From Chloroflexota bacterium (GTDB lineage: Bacteria; Chloroflexota; Anaerolineae; Anaerolineales; Villigracilaceae), in contig JACRBN010000010.1 in NCBI GenBank assembly GCA_016213105.1, positions 62,001 through 126,000 of the forward strand: a DNA stretch of 64,000 nt. Reading direction: 5' to 3'. A program made the translations under genes and the position numbers. This document shows, one piece after another, positions 49,454-58,301 of the stretch; positions within the stretch are counted from its first letter, which is position 1, and every line of letters begins with the position of its first letter. A model generated the notes under the pieces. The model saw nothing but the letters and a program-made list of their open reading frames with translations, searched no databases and was not told the DNA's origin.

Positions 49454-51367
49454 CTACCCCTTTCTCAACTTCCTAAAATCGCCAGCACGCATGGTCACAC
49501 CGATGACGTCCAGATGTTCGAGCAGGGCCTGGGCATATTTGCGGCTGGTGTTGAACAGGTCGCGGACTTCGGCCAGGGAGATCTGTCCGTTTTGCGCGAG
49601 CGTCGCCTTGATCTTCGCCGTCATCGCGTCATACTCCTCCCTGCGGAAGATGACCTCCTGCGAGACGGCCATCAACTGGCCCAAGTCGAGCAGCGCGTTG
49701 AGGAGTTCCTCACCCGTCTCGGCCTGACATTCCTTGACGGAGGGCGGCGCGTACGGATTGGCTTCGAATTTCCGCAGCAAGGTGCCGACTTTGACTTTTT
49801 GTCCCTCATCGAATCGAACCTCGTGCGCAGGCAGGGCGATCAAATTTTCGATTTTTGATTTGCGATTTTCGATTAATAGATTTCGTTGAGTGAAGACCGC
49901 AAGAACCGCATTGAAAACGCGCGGCTGGAGTTTGAGTTTGGACTTCAATTCCTCGCGGGGGATGCCGCGGCGCAAGGGAAAATTCTGATGATGGGCTGCA
50001 ACGAGCTGCAGGGTCTTGTCGCGCAGGACGTTCCAGTGCGGCAGGGCCAGGGCGAGCAAATCAGACGTGATGGATGGCGCGCCCTCATCAAGCAGGATTA
50101 GCTTGCGGCTCTCCAGCAATTCGGTCAGCGCCTCACTGGCGGGGGCAGGCTCCAAGCGCGAACGGGCGACCATCGCCTTCAGCGAGTCGGCCTGGAGCGC
50201 CAGCGCGGCTTCGAACAAAACATCCGCGGGCGAGCCCTGCGAGAGGGACTCGAGCGACTTGAGCACATCTCCGTCCATGCGCTTGTGGCGGCCTTTGGGC
50301 TGGTGGTCGACGATCACGCCGCCGCCCAGGGTTTCGCCAGGCGAGGGACGGCGTAGGATGTAACGGTCGCCGCGCACGGCCACCACCGGATCGCGCAGTT
50401 CGAACTGGATCCAGCCTTCGTCACCGGGCAGGAGTTCCTCCGTACCGAGCAGGCGCAGCATGGCCAGCGTCTCACTGGCGCCGACAAAGAACTTAACCTC
50501 GCTGCCATGTTTGAGCGCGGACGAGGCATCCTTCAACAGGCGGAAGCGCGCGTCGAGTCGCCGCGTGGCCTGGTACTGATCCGGGCGGACAACCACCTCG
50601 CCGCGCCGCACGTCTTCCGCGGGGATGCCCGAGATGTTGATCGCCGTGCGCGAACCTGGCACCGCCTGATCCTCTTTTTTACCGTGGGTTTGCAGACCGC
50701 GCACACGCCCCGTGAGTCTGCCCGGCAGGATTTGCACTTCATCGCCGAGGGACAGGCTCCCATCGCTGAGCGTGCCCGTGACGACCGTGCCGAATCCGCT
50801 CATGGTGAAGACGCGGTCAATGGGCAGGCGCGGGCGGCCCAGGTCGAGGCGGGCGGGTTTGGTTTCGAGCAATTGGGTCAGGGTGCGGAGCAGGCCATCG
50901 AGGCCGAGTCCTGTTTTGGCGGAGACACGCACAAGCGGCGCGGCCTGCATGACGGTCCCCTGCACGGCGGCGCGGATATCCACTTCGAGCAGGTCGAGCC
51001 AGTCGGGGTCGGAGGCCAGGTCCGTTTTGGTCAGGACGATCATCCCCGCGGGGATCTGGAGCAAATCCAGAATGGCAAGGTGCTCCTTCGTCTGCGGCAT
51101 GACGCCTTCATCGGCGGCGATGACCAGTAGGGCGGCGTCGATCCCGCCCACGCCCGCCAGCATGTTCCCGATAAAGTCACGATGGCCCGGCACATCCACG
51201 ATGCCGATCTCCTCGCCGTTCGGGAGGGTCAGCCAGCCGAAGCCAAGCTCAATGGTCATCTCACGGGCCTGCTCCTCCTTAAGGCGGTCGGGGTGGGTGC
51301 CCGTGAGCGCGGCAATCAGGGTGGATTTGCCGTGGTCCACGTGGCCTGCGGTGCCAATCACACGCAT
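49454..51367 (-). CDS. selB: SelB, selenocysteine-specific elongation factor
   Basis: 637 residues. Carries Sec-tRNA to the ribosome and binds the SECIS hairpin. GTPase domain: Walker A GHVDHGKST, DVPGHRDF, TKTDL, plus the SelB-type start MRVIGTAGHVDHGKSTLI. EF-Tu-like domains II-III (PIDRVFTMSGFGTVVTGTLS, RGEVVVRPDQY) follow, then four winged-helix units in the last 270 residues that bind SECIS. In the linker near residues 496-508 the AT-rich repeat-like string NRKSKIENLI is inserted. GGAGGA before the ATG. selA, selD and selC were not seen in the window. Confidence 0.95.
   Translation of the reverse strand: MRVIGTAGHVDHGKSTLIAALTGTHPDRLKEEQAREMTIELGFGWLTLPNGEEIGIVDVPGHRDFIGNMLAGVGGIDAALLVIAADEGVMPQTKEHLAILDLLQIPAGMIVLTKTDLASDPDWLDLLEVDIRAAVQGTVMQAAPLVRVSAKTGLGLDGLLRTLTQLLETKPARLDLGRPRLPIDRVFTMSGFGTVVTGTLSDGSLSLGDEVQILPGRLTGRVRGLQTHGKKEDQAVPGSRTAINISGIPAEDVRRGEVVVRPDQYQATRRLDARFRLLKDASSALKHGSEVKFFVGASETLAMLRLLGTEELLPGDEGWIQFELRDPVVAVRGDRYILRRPSPGETLGGGVIVDHQPKGRHKRMDGDVLKSLESLSQGSPADVLFEAALALQADSLKAMVARSRLEPAPASEALTELLESRKLILLDEGAPSITSDLLALALPHWNVLRDKTLQLVAAHHQNFPLRRGIPREELKSKLKLQPRVFNAVLAVFTQRNLLIENRKSKIENLIALPAHEVRFDEGQKVKVGTLLRKFEANPYAPPSVKECQAETGEELLNALLDLGQLMAVSQEVIFRREEYDAMTAKIKATLAQNGQISLAEVRDLFNTSRKYAQALLEHLDVIGVTMRAGDFRKLRKG
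49843..49880. repeat. AT-rich repeat-like stretch inside selB
   Basis: Alternating AATCGAAAATC, GCAAATC, AAAAATCG units (minus strand) in an otherwise GC-rich gene. It codes in frame for ENRKSKIEN. A short relative (tttgcgatttgcgatt) lies in the plsC upstream region near 20641. Confidence 0.6.
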
Positions 51368-51394
51368 GGGGATACCATCCTCCGCCGATGGGCG

Positions 51395-52606
51395 CTAGGA
51401 ACGGGCGCCCTTCCTGGCAGGCGCCTTCTTGCTGTGACCCATGATGCGCTCATAGGAGGTCAGCCATTCGTGGAAGACGTTGACCACCTCCTGCAATTGC
51501 TTCTCGGTGGCGTCCGCGGTCTGCTGCATCTGATCCTGGATGACCTGCATGACGTCGTCGAGGGCGGTGGCGCGGTTCTCAATACGCTCCATTTCCTTCT
51601 TGAGGTCGCGCAGGGATTCCTCCTGCGAGAGCGAATAGCCCGTCCAGCGTTTCTGGTCGTCGGCCTTGAAGGTGACCCACTCCTGGCGGACGCGGTCCTC
51701 GGCCAGGCGCTGCATCTCGGAGACTTCGGTGATGCGGCGTTCGAGTTTGACGTTGAGGTCGGTATAGGTTTCCTGCACCTTCTTGGCCAGGCGCAGGGAC
51801 TCGTCGATGGAGGCCAGCTGGGTATCGAGGGTGTGACTAGTGGTCTTGAACTCTTCGAGTTTTTCGCTCCAGGCCTTGAGCGAACGGTCACGCTCGATCT
51901 GGGCCAGGGACTGCTGTTCGATGAAGGCGATCTGGGTGATCTTGCGCTCGTTCTCCGAAGAGAGCAGTTCCGCGATGCGGTTCTCCATATTGCGCAGGCT
52001 GTCATTGCTCAGATCGGTCCTGCCGCGTACCTCGTCGATGCGTTTGCGCAGGGCAGTCAACTCGCCCTGGACGTCGGCCACGCGTTTGATGTCCTGCCGC
52101 CGATTCTCGTCGAGGATGCGCTGCGCGCCCTTGACCTCTTCGTAAACCTTGGCGACCTCGTCGATGCGCGGCTTGACCTCGGCAATCGAATCCGCCAGAC
52201 GGATCTGGTCGGTAAAGCGCACCTTCAACTCGGATTTGACCGCCGCCACGTCGGTCATGACGGATTTCTTCAGTCTTTCCAATTCCACCTGCAAAGGCTC
52301 CAGGCCTTCGACGTGACGCTTGGCGGCGTCGCGTTCGCGCTGCTGGTTCTTCTTTTCCATCTCCTCCAAGGACCGGCTGAAATCGTCCCGTTGCTTGGAA
52401 AGCATTTCGGTAAACTGATTCAAGCGGGCGGCCGAGAAGGCAACATCCGCGATTTCCTTGCTGAGACCCTTGATCTGCTTCGAGACCGCATCCACCGAGG
52501 TTTCGACGGCTGTCAGTTTGTTCTCGACGGCTGCAACGTCAGCCTTGGTTTTGCGCTGTTCGGTTTCCAGCCAGTCCAGGCGTTTGATGATTTGCTCGAA
52601 TTCCAT
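51395..52606 (-). CDS. Long coiled-coil protein
   Basis: 403 residues, almost entirely heptad-like helical sequence with many Glu, Lys, Arg and Leu. No signal peptide or membrane segment. Recognisable stretches: EFEQIIKRLDWLETEQRK, EIADVAFSAARLNQFTEML, LVQAVKSELKVRF-like middle part and a basic end (GHSKKAPARKGARS). Probably a filament-forming or DNA/cytoskeleton-associated structural protein; could resemble SMC-like arms, but no ATPase head is present. Extended -10 box TGCTATAAT at 52638-52630 and ribosome site CGGAGGA; it heads an operon with selB 27 bases downstream. Confidence 0.8.
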   Translation of the reverse strand: MEFEQIIKRLDWLETEQRKTKADVAAVENKLTAVETSVDAVSKQIKGLSKEIADVAFSAARLNQFTEMLSKQRDDFSRSLEEMEKKNQQRERDAAKRHVEGLEPLQVELERLKKSVMTDVAAVKSELKVRFTDQIRLADSIAEVKPRIDEVAKVYEEVKGAQRILDENRRQDIKRVADVQGELTALRKRIDEVRGRTDLSNDSLRNMENRIAELLSSENERKITQIAFIEQQSLAQIERDRSLKAWSEKLEEFKTTSHTLDTQLASIDESLRLAKKVQETYTDLNVKLERRITEVSEMQRLAEDRVRQEWVTFKADDQKRWTGYSLSQEESLRDLKKEMERIENRATALDDVMQVIQDQMQQTADATEKQLQEVVNVFHEWLTSYERIMGHSKKAPARKGARS

Positions 52607-52629
52607 GCGTCCTCCGAAAATTTGCGGGG

Positions 52630-52638
52630 ATTATAGCA
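52630..52638 (-). promoter_or_regulatory. Extended -10 promoter of the coiled-coil/selB operon
   Basis: TGCTATAAT on the minus strand, about 24 bases upstream of ATG 52606. No clear -35 box, as expected with an extended -10. Confidence 0.7.
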
Positions 52639-52646
52639 CGCCAGGT

Positions 52647-54047
52647 TTATTGCCCGAGGCGGTTGAAAATGAGCGGCAGCCCTTCCAACAGGGGACGCAC
52701 CGCCTGGGGGAAGACGCCCAGGATGAACAGACCGAGGATCCCCACCCCCAGCATGATCCGTTGCACCCAGGTTTCGCCCCAGCCCCATTCGGTGTATTCG
52801 GACGCCATGACCAGCACCGCCATCGAACGCACCGCCCCCGTCAGCAGGCCCAGCACGCCGATCGACAGCCAGAAAGCCGTGAGCACCGAATCGCCCGCCA
52901 GCCCCTCCCACAACGCCAGGCGGGGGGGAAATCCCGCCAGCAGGGGAAAGCCCGCCGCGGAGAAATTCGCCAGCACCACGCCCAACGAGGCCAGGGGCAG
53001 CGCGCGCGCCAGGCCCTGGACCGACGTGAAGCGCAACGAGTCGGCTTTTCGCGACAGGAGCGTCAACGACAAGGCCCAGATGGCCAGCCCCAATCCGCGC
53101 GGAATGAGGCTGAGGAAGATGATCTGGATGGCGTTGGAGGCCGGCTGGACGCTCAGCGCCAGGATGATATATCCCGTCTCGACAACGGCGGCGTACGCCA
53201 TGATGCGGCCCAGGTGACGCTGGAAGGCCGTCCATATTCCGCCCGTGACCACCATCAACACGCCGGTCAATTGGAGGGTATCGGCCATGACAGGCGAGGA
53301 GCGCAGCCAGGCGTAACGGTCAAGAAAGCCCAGCCCAAAGATGATGGTAATGGTCGGCAGACACCAAAACAGGAAGCCCACCACAAAAGGAGAGGCTTCC
53401 TCCGCCAGCATGGGCATCCAGTTGTAGAGCGGGAAAACCGCCAGCAGGAAGGCAAAACCCATGCCCAGCATGGTGGCCGCCTGCAAGGTCAGGGCCAGGT
53501 CGCCCGGGCTGGATTCGACGCCCTCCAGCATCCAGCCGGCGAAGAGGATGAAGGGCATGGCCAGCGTTTGATAGATCAGGAAACGCATCACGCCGCGCCC
53601 GGGTGCCTGTCCGGGCGGGGTGATGAGGGGAATGCTCACCAGGGCGGCGATCTCGATGAAAATGGCCGCAAACAGAAACGGTTCGACAGCAATCGAGGCA
53701 ACCATCAGTGCCAGCACACCCAGGCCCAGGGGGACAAGCCTGCGCGCCACGCCCGCCGCCTCCGAACCGAAGAACCACAAAGCCGCCAGACCGTACAGGA
53801 TGGCCAGCAGCGCGCCATTGGCGGGATCAAGCACCAGGCTGCGCCCCAGGATCTGGAACGAGGAGGCGATCTTCACCGAGAACGGGCCGATCAGCAAAGC
53901 CGAATCAAAGGGGATGAACAGCGCGATGGCGCTCAACAGCACAGCCGCCACCCCGCCCAGCGCGGCATTGACGCGCTCGTTCGGAATGAGCAGGGCCAGC
54001 GCCGCCACTGCCAGCGGGAATCCGATCCAGATGGCGGGCGCGGTCAT
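52647..54047 (-). CDS. NuoN/HyfF-like antiporter-type membrane subunit, degenerate
   Basis: 466 residues with about 14 membrane helices, the fold of complex I NuoL/M/N and Mrp antiporter subunits. MGFAFLLAVFPLYNWMPMLAEEASP matches the channel-helix region, but the key Lys before the VFP motif is Leu and the His after it is Tyr. In HLGRIMAYAAVVETGYI the second helix also lacks its Lys (Gly) and the usual His is Glu. So the classic proton path seems broken. Last of a three-gene operon; its ATG overlaps the upstream stop. Acts in the cytoplasmic membrane. Confidence 0.78.
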   Translation of the reverse strand: MTAPAIWIGFPLAVAALALLIPNERVNAALGGVAAVLLSAIALFIPFDSALLIGPFSVKIASSFQILGRSLVLDPANGALLAILYGLAALWFFGSEAAGVARRLVPLGLGVLALMVASIAVEPFLFAAIFIEIAALVSIPLITPPGQAPGRGVMRFLIYQTLAMPFILFAGWMLEGVESSPGDLALTLQAATMLGMGFAFLLAVFPLYNWMPMLAEEASPFVVGFLFWCLPTITIIFGLGFLDRYAWLRSSPVMADTLQLTGVLMVVTGGIWTAFQRHLGRIMAYAAVVETGYIILALSVQPASNAIQIIFLSLIPRGLGLAIWALSLTLLSRKADSLRFTSVQGLARALPLASLGVVLANFSAAGFPLLAGFPPRLALWEGLAGDSVLTAFWLSIGVLGLLTGAVRSMAVLVMASEYTEWGWGETWVQRIMLGVGILGLFILGVFPQAVRPLLEGLPLIFNRLGQ

Positions 54048-54655
54048 AGGGACTCCTCCACTTCTTCCGCCGCGGGACTGGAGCGCAGGAACAGGTAGGA
54101 GCCCGCCAACGCCAATCCCAGGTTGGCAGCCGAGAGGAGGGCCGCCACCAGAATGGAGGTCTCGACTACGGCGTAAATCACTTCGAAGCCGGAGAGAACC
54201 ACCAGCAAGCCTACGACTACACGCAAAACATCAAATGTCATCCCCAATTGGAACAGCCCGGTGCCGATCAGCGCCAGGCCGCCCACGATCACGGGCAGGC
54301 CAATGCCGGGGATGGCCTTCTCGATGGCGGCCGCGCCGCTGACCGCGATCAGCAGGGCCAGGGCCGCTCCAAACAGGCGGAAAAAGCTCCCCTCCACCAG
54401 GAAGGCGCCCTTTTCCGCTTCGGGCGGGGCCAGGCTCAAACGCGTCATGCCCAGCGCCGCTATGCCCATCCAGCCGGTCACCAGTTTGACCACGGCCATC
54501 CCCAGCGGCCAATGACGGGACACAAGGATGAAGGCAGCCAGATACACAACGGCCAGGAGGCCAAGCACCCAACGCCAGTCGCGCATGATCATCAACAAGG
54601 GAGAGGCAAGCAGCAGCGCGCCAACCGCAATCCAGGAGAACAGCGTCGCATCCAT
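54044..54655 (-). CDS. NuoK/HyfE-like small membrane subunit
   Basis: 203 residues from ATG 54655, which overlaps the stop of the upstream gene (TGATG). Six or seven helices. The C-terminal half (MTFDVLRVVVGLLVVLSGFE, then VIYAVVETSILVAALLSAAN) resembles NuoK/HyfE, with a Glu inside a helix, and ends in an acidic tail (AAEEVEESL). The first half is an additional helical region including LVTGWMGIAALGMTRL. Middle gene of the Nuo/Hyf-like module. Confidence 0.65.
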   Translation of the reverse strand: MDATLFSWIAVGALLLASPLLMIMRDWRWVLGLLAVVYLAAFILVSRHWPLGMAVVKLVTGWMGIAALGMTRLSLAPPEAEKGAFLVEGSFFRLFGAALALLIAVSGAAAIEKAIPGIGLPVIVGGLALIGTGLFQLGMTFDVLRVVVGLLVVLSGFEVIYAVVETSILVAALLSAANLGLALAGSYLFLRSSPAAEEVEESL

Positions 54656-56217
54656 CAGGGCGTCCCCCGCAACATAAAGGAAATAAGGACAGCCAGGAAC
54701 ACAAGACTCCACATGATGCCGCCCTCGCCTTCGAGCGCAGCGGAAATCAAATTACCCAGGCGTCCCAACACCCGGTAGAGCGACCACAGACCGCGATAGG
54801 CAGAATCCAGCCAGGAGGTGCCCGTGGGACGGATCCAATGGGCACGGATCGGGTTGAGGAAAGGCAGACGCGGGGCTGCCCAGACCAGTCCCAAGCTGAG
54901 GAGCGCAACGCTCAGGGATGCGATGACATTCCCCACCTGGAGGGCTCCATCCCAGCCCAGAAATCCAAGCACCAGGGCCGTCAGCAGCAACAAGCCGATG
55001 CCGGCTGGGTAGAGCGTGCGCGCAAAGGGAGGCTGGGAGTCCATGGTGTCGCGGATGCCGGGCCGCAGCGCATGGCGGACATATCCCGCTGTCAGCATGG
55101 CCTGCGCCGCCAACAGGAAGGGCCAGGCTGGCAGGAACACGGATGCCTCTCCCTGCCAGGCGCCAGCGGTCAACGAAAACGGCAGGCTGGAAATAACCCA
55201 CGCCCCGACCAGCAGGAGTCGATTGACCCAGACTTGCTGAACCGAAGCCTGGAACAGGGCACCGCCCGTCAGGATCAGCGCTGCGCCCCAGCCCGCCGCG
55301 CCCAGGGGCGAGCCGCCCAGGGCAGAGGCCACAGCCATCGCGGCCAGGCCGATCACCCAAAACGGACGTCCCGCCAGTTCGTCGGGGGCGCGCAGCCAGA
55401 TCCAGGCGCCGTAGACGGAGGCGAAGGCGGTCAGGATGAACAGGAAGGGCGTCAGGGAAGAGATGATGCTGCTCGGGGGAATGCGCGCCAGCAAAACCAG
55501 GCTGGAGGCGGCCGAGATCAGGCGCATGGCCGTCCCCATGCCGCGCCTTAGTTTGGACTCGGCCGTGTAGGGGAGGTGCAGGGGCAGAACGCCCAGACGT
55601 AATCCCGCCGCGATGAGCAAATACAATCCCGCCGAGGGGGGCGTAGACAGGAAATCGAGGCGGCCGCCCGCTGAAACGCTCAATACATTGGCCCAGATGA
55701 CCAGGCCGATACCCGCAGCGCGGGTGGAAAAGGCGATGACCACGCGTTCACTGGCTTCGGGCGTTTCCACCGAGCGGAGTTGGGTGAGCAGTTCGGCCAG
55801 GTCGAGCGCGGCCCATACCAGCACAAGCGTGAGGGGGTTGTTGGCCGTGACAGCCAGCACGCCCACGCCCGTCAGCAGGAGGGTACCCGCCCAGGGCATG
55901 GGATCGGTCAGGTCCTGCCGCACCACCGCCGTCAGGACAACAGACAAGGCCAGGGTGACCAGGCTGATAACAAACGGCCAGGAAATGCCGTCGGCCAGGA
56001 AGGCGGGCGCATCGAAAAAAAGGGCTTCAGGCTGCCAGGGCGGCAGTTGGAAGATCAGCGGCAGTCGCGCCAGCCAGACCCAGGCGCTGATCCAGGCCAA
56101 CAGGGAGCCGCCCAGGGCCACCAGCCAGAAAAAACGGAAATTCGGGCGCAGGATACGCAGGGTCACCAGCGCCAGGGCGGGAAGGATAAGCAGTAAAACC
56201 GTGATCAGAATCAGCAT
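54655..56217 (-). CDS. NuoL/HyfB-like antiporter-type membrane subunit, degenerate
   Basis: 520 residues from ATG 56217 (an ATG at 56271 adds 18 polar residues, but an extended -10 box TGATACAAT at 56236-56228 sits between). About 14 helices. LLIAAGLRLGVLPLHLPYTAES corresponds to the channel-helix Lys region, here with Arg in place of Lys and the His-x-Pro kept. The second Lys helix is not recognisable. First gene of the module; no NADH- or hydrogenase-type soluble subunits are nearby. It could pair with an unlinked partner complex. Confidence 0.78.
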   Translation of the reverse strand: MLILITVLLLILPALALVTLRILRPNFRFFWLVALGGSLLAWISAWVWLARLPLIFQLPPWQPEALFFDAPAFLADGISWPFVISLVTLALSVVLTAVVRQDLTDPMPWAGTLLLTGVGVLAVTANNPLTLVLVWAALDLAELLTQLRSVETPEASERVVIAFSTRAAGIGLVIWANVLSVSAGGRLDFLSTPPSAGLYLLIAAGLRLGVLPLHLPYTAESKLRRGMGTAMRLISAASSLVLLARIPPSSIISSLTPFLFILTAFASVYGAWIWLRAPDELAGRPFWVIGLAAMAVASALGGSPLGAAGWGAALILTGGALFQASVQQVWVNRLLLVGAWVISSLPFSLTAGAWQGEASVFLPAWPFLLAAQAMLTAGYVRHALRPGIRDTMDSQPPFARTLYPAGIGLLLLTALVLGFLGWDGALQVGNVIASLSVALLSLGLVWAAPRLPFLNPIRAHWIRPTGTSWLDSAYRGLWSLYRVLGRLGNLISAALEGEGGIMWSLVFLAVLISFMLRGTP

Positions 56218-56227
56218 GGGCGGGGCA

Positions 56228-56236
56228 ATTGTATCA
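56228..56236 (-). promoter_or_regulatory. Extended -10 promoter of the Nuo/Hyf-like operon
   Basis: TGATACAAT on the minus strand, 10 nt before ATG 56217. Divergent from the DUF3048 promoter at 56293. Confidence 0.55.
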
Positions 56237-56292
56237 GTTTTTGCAGGCACGGATTGCAAGGCTGTCGTCATCCTGCTCTCAGGGGGCTTTGG

Positions 56293-56298
56293 TAGAAT
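56293..56298 (+). promoter_or_regulatory. TAGAAT box upstream of the DUF3048 gene
   Basis: Ends 6 nt before ATG 56305; leaderless arrangement. Confidence 0.5.
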
Positions 56299-56304
56299 TC
56301 AGTC

Positions 56305-57597
56305 ATGTCCAAGCCCAAAGCCATCCCCCGTTCCGTTTGGTGGACTTTTCCAACCCTGATCGTGTTTCTTCTGATGCTGAGCGCCTGCGGCACAGGCGCG
56401 ACCTCGGCCCCGCTCCCGACCCAAACGCCGCCCCTGACCTCCACGCCGTTCCAGCCCGAAACCACCGCGCCTGATCCGCTGTTCGGATTGCCCGCCGACG
56501 CCCTGCCTGCGGTCACCATCACCCCGATGCCGACCCTGGCTGTCCAGCCGAATGGACAGGCACCCGCCTACGTCGTGCCGCCCACCCCTGACTCAAGCGG
56601 CCAGCCGCCCTACGAGATCAACCCGCTGACAGGCCTGCCCTTCCCCAATCCAGCTCTGGCAGAGCGCCGCCCCATGGCGATCAAGATCGCCAACTCGCCC
56701 GATTACATCCGCCCGCAATCGGGATTGTCGCTGTCGGACGTGGCATACGAGTATTACATCGAGTGGGGCGATACGCGTTTCATCGCCGTGTTCTACAGCA
56801 ACGACTCGACCCAGGTGGGCCCGGTGCGCTCGGGCCGTTTCTTCGATGAACACGTCCTGCGCATGTATCACGCCTTCCTCGTTTACAAATATTCCGACCC
56901 GCGCGAAAAGGAATACTTTTACAGCAGCGACTTTGCGCCCTTCCTGACCGTGCCCGGCTTCACCTCCTGTCCACCGTTCTTCACGGGTCTGTATGCGCGC
57001 GACAACTACAACAACGTGTTCTTCAACACCACCAGGATGGCCGCCTGCGTTGCCAAGCGCAGCGACGTGGATAACCTGCGGCAGGACCTGCGCCATGGCT
57101 TCTTCAGCGACGATCCTCCCGCCACGGACCAGAGCGGCGTGCGGGTTTTTACGGATTACTCCATATACAGCTATAACTATTGGGAATACGACGCGGCCAC
57201 GCGCCGCTACTTCCGCTACCAGGAATCTGCCGACATGGTCAAGACCCAGCCGCGCGCCTATGCGCCCATGTACGATGCGGTCACGGGCCTGCCTGTCACA
57301 GCGGATAATGTGGTGGTCATCCTCGTGCCGCATACCTTCGCCAACCAGTTCGAGGAGGAGGACGAGGTCTATCGCATCGATCCCGTGGGCGAAGGCCTGG
57401 CGTTCGTCTTCCGCGACGGCAAGGCCTATCCCGCCCGCTGGTACCGCATGGATATGGATCAGGCGCTATTCATTGCCGATGATCAGGGCACGCCCATCTA
57501 CCTGCATCCGGGCCGCACCTTTTACCAGGTCATCGGCGAATCCTCGCAATACACCCACGATGGCGACAATTGGTATTTCACCTTCAAGACACCCTGA
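56305..57597 (+). CDS. DUF3048-family lipoprotein
   Basis: 430 residues. Signal with lipobox LLMLSAC (Cys about 28), a Thr/Pro-rich linker up to about 105, then DUF3048: NPLTGLPFPNPALAERRPMA, IANSPDYIRPQSGLSLSDV, YEYYIEWGDTRFIAVFYS and VGPVRSGRFFDEH, followed by the C-terminal DUF3048 half (QADNVVVILVPH-like and RYRMD region, WYRMDMDQAL). Same family as YerB. Surface-exposed; role unknown. Confidence 0.9.
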   Translation: MSKPKAIPRSVWWTFPTLIVFLLMLSACGTGATSAPLPTQTPPLTSTPFQPETTAPDPLFGLPADALPAVTITPMPTLAVQPNGQAPAYVVPPTPDSSGQPPYEINPLTGLPFPNPALAERRPMAIKIANSPDYIRPQSGLSLSDVAYEYYIEWGDTRFIAVFYSNDSTQVGPVRSGRFFDEHVLRMYHAFLVYKYSDPREKEYFYSSDFAPFLTVPGFTSCPPFFTGLYARDNYNNVFFNTTRMAACVAKRSDVDNLRQDLRHGFFSDDPPATDQSGVRVFTDYSIYSYNYWEYDAATRRYFRYQESADMVKTQPRAYAPMYDAVTGLPVTADNVVVILVPHTFANQFEEEDEVYRIDPVGEGLAFVFRDGKAYPARWYRMDMDQALFIADDQGTPIYLHPGRTFYQVIGESSQYTHDGDNWYFTFKTP

Positions 57598-57607
57598 CAT
57601 GAAAGTT

Positions 57608-57635
57608 TTGACTTCGCGTTATTTGCGGGTAGAAT
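57608..57635 (+). promoter_or_regulatory. Promoter of the zinc-ribbon membrane protein
   Basis: TTGACT at 57608-57613, 16 nt spacer, TAGAAT at 57630-57635, then GAGG before ATG 57660. Confidence 0.7.
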
Positions 57636-57659
57636 TGGGTGTAGTCCTTCGAGGCACTC

Positions 57660-58181
57660 ATGACCCTTGACCCAAACTTCCTTAGCAGTCTCCTGCTTGT
57701 GCTCACGGCCTTTGGCGCGGCCTTCCTAGTCGTCCTGTGGATCGCGCTGATCATCTGGACCTACCGTGACATCCGCGCCCGCGCGCGCGACCCACTGGTG
57801 CAGATTCTGTCTGCGCTGCTGGTGGCGGTGCTCAATCTGCCTGGAATCCTGGTTTACCTGATCCTGCGCCCCCCGCGCACGCTCGAAGAGGAATACCAGC
57901 GCACGCTCGAAGAGGAGGCCCTGCTCCAGGCGCTGGAGGATCTTCCGCTCTGCCCAGGGTGCGAACGCCGCGTGCGCGATGAATGGCAGGTCTGCCCGAA
58001 CTGCCACACCAAGCTGAAGAAGACCTGTCATAATTGCAGTCGGTTCATGGAACTGCCCTGGAATATCTGCCCCTTCTGCGGCACGCCCGCCGTGGGCGTC
58101 CGCCGCGAAAGCGTGAGCATGGACGAGGCGCTCAAAGGCCTGCAAATGAACGAAGACGCAGGCGAGGTCAGGATCGAGTAG
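57660..58181 (+). CDS. Membrane protein with cytoplasmic double zinc ribbon
   Basis: 173 residues. Two N-terminal helices (LLLVLTAFGAAFLVVLWIAL and LVQILSALLVAVLNLPGILVY, in parts) flanked by basic residues (YRDIRARARD), a short acidic coiled coil (LEEEYQRTLEEEALLQALED), then four Cys pairs forming two zinc ribbons: CPGCERRV, CPNCHTKL, CHNCSRFM and CPFCGTPA. Similar in design to the protein at 14795 but with a different front half. Own promoter and terminator. Function unknown. Confidence 0.82.
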   Translation: MTLDPNFLSSLLLVLTAFGAAFLVVLWIALIIWTYRDIRARARDPLVQILSALLVAVLNLPGILVYLILRPPRTLEEEYQRTLEEEALLQALEDLPLCPGCERRVRDEWQVCPNCHTKLKKTCHNCSRFMELPWNICPFCGTPAVGVRRESVSMDEALKGLQMNEDAGEVRIE

Positions 58182-58205
58182 CCGCGCGATAAAAATCCGC
58201 ATCTC

Positions 58206-58239
58206 AAAGGCCAGGCGATACGCGAGCCTGGCCTTTTTC
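58206..58239 (+). terminator. Rho-independent terminator
   Basis: AAAGGCCAGGC (58206-58216) pairs with GCCTGGCCTTT (58226-58236), then TTCA. Confidence 0.85.
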
Positions 58240-58301
58240 AAAATCCCAAAAAGGCGGAACGGGCCGACACCCCGCGCCGCGGAGTTCAAGGCCCATCCTT
58301 C

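Noticed and set aside
52647-56217. Part of a complete complex I or group 4 hydrogenase operon
   Set aside because: No hydrogenase, quinone-module or iron-sulfur subunits lie on either side within the window, and the flanking genes are unrelated.
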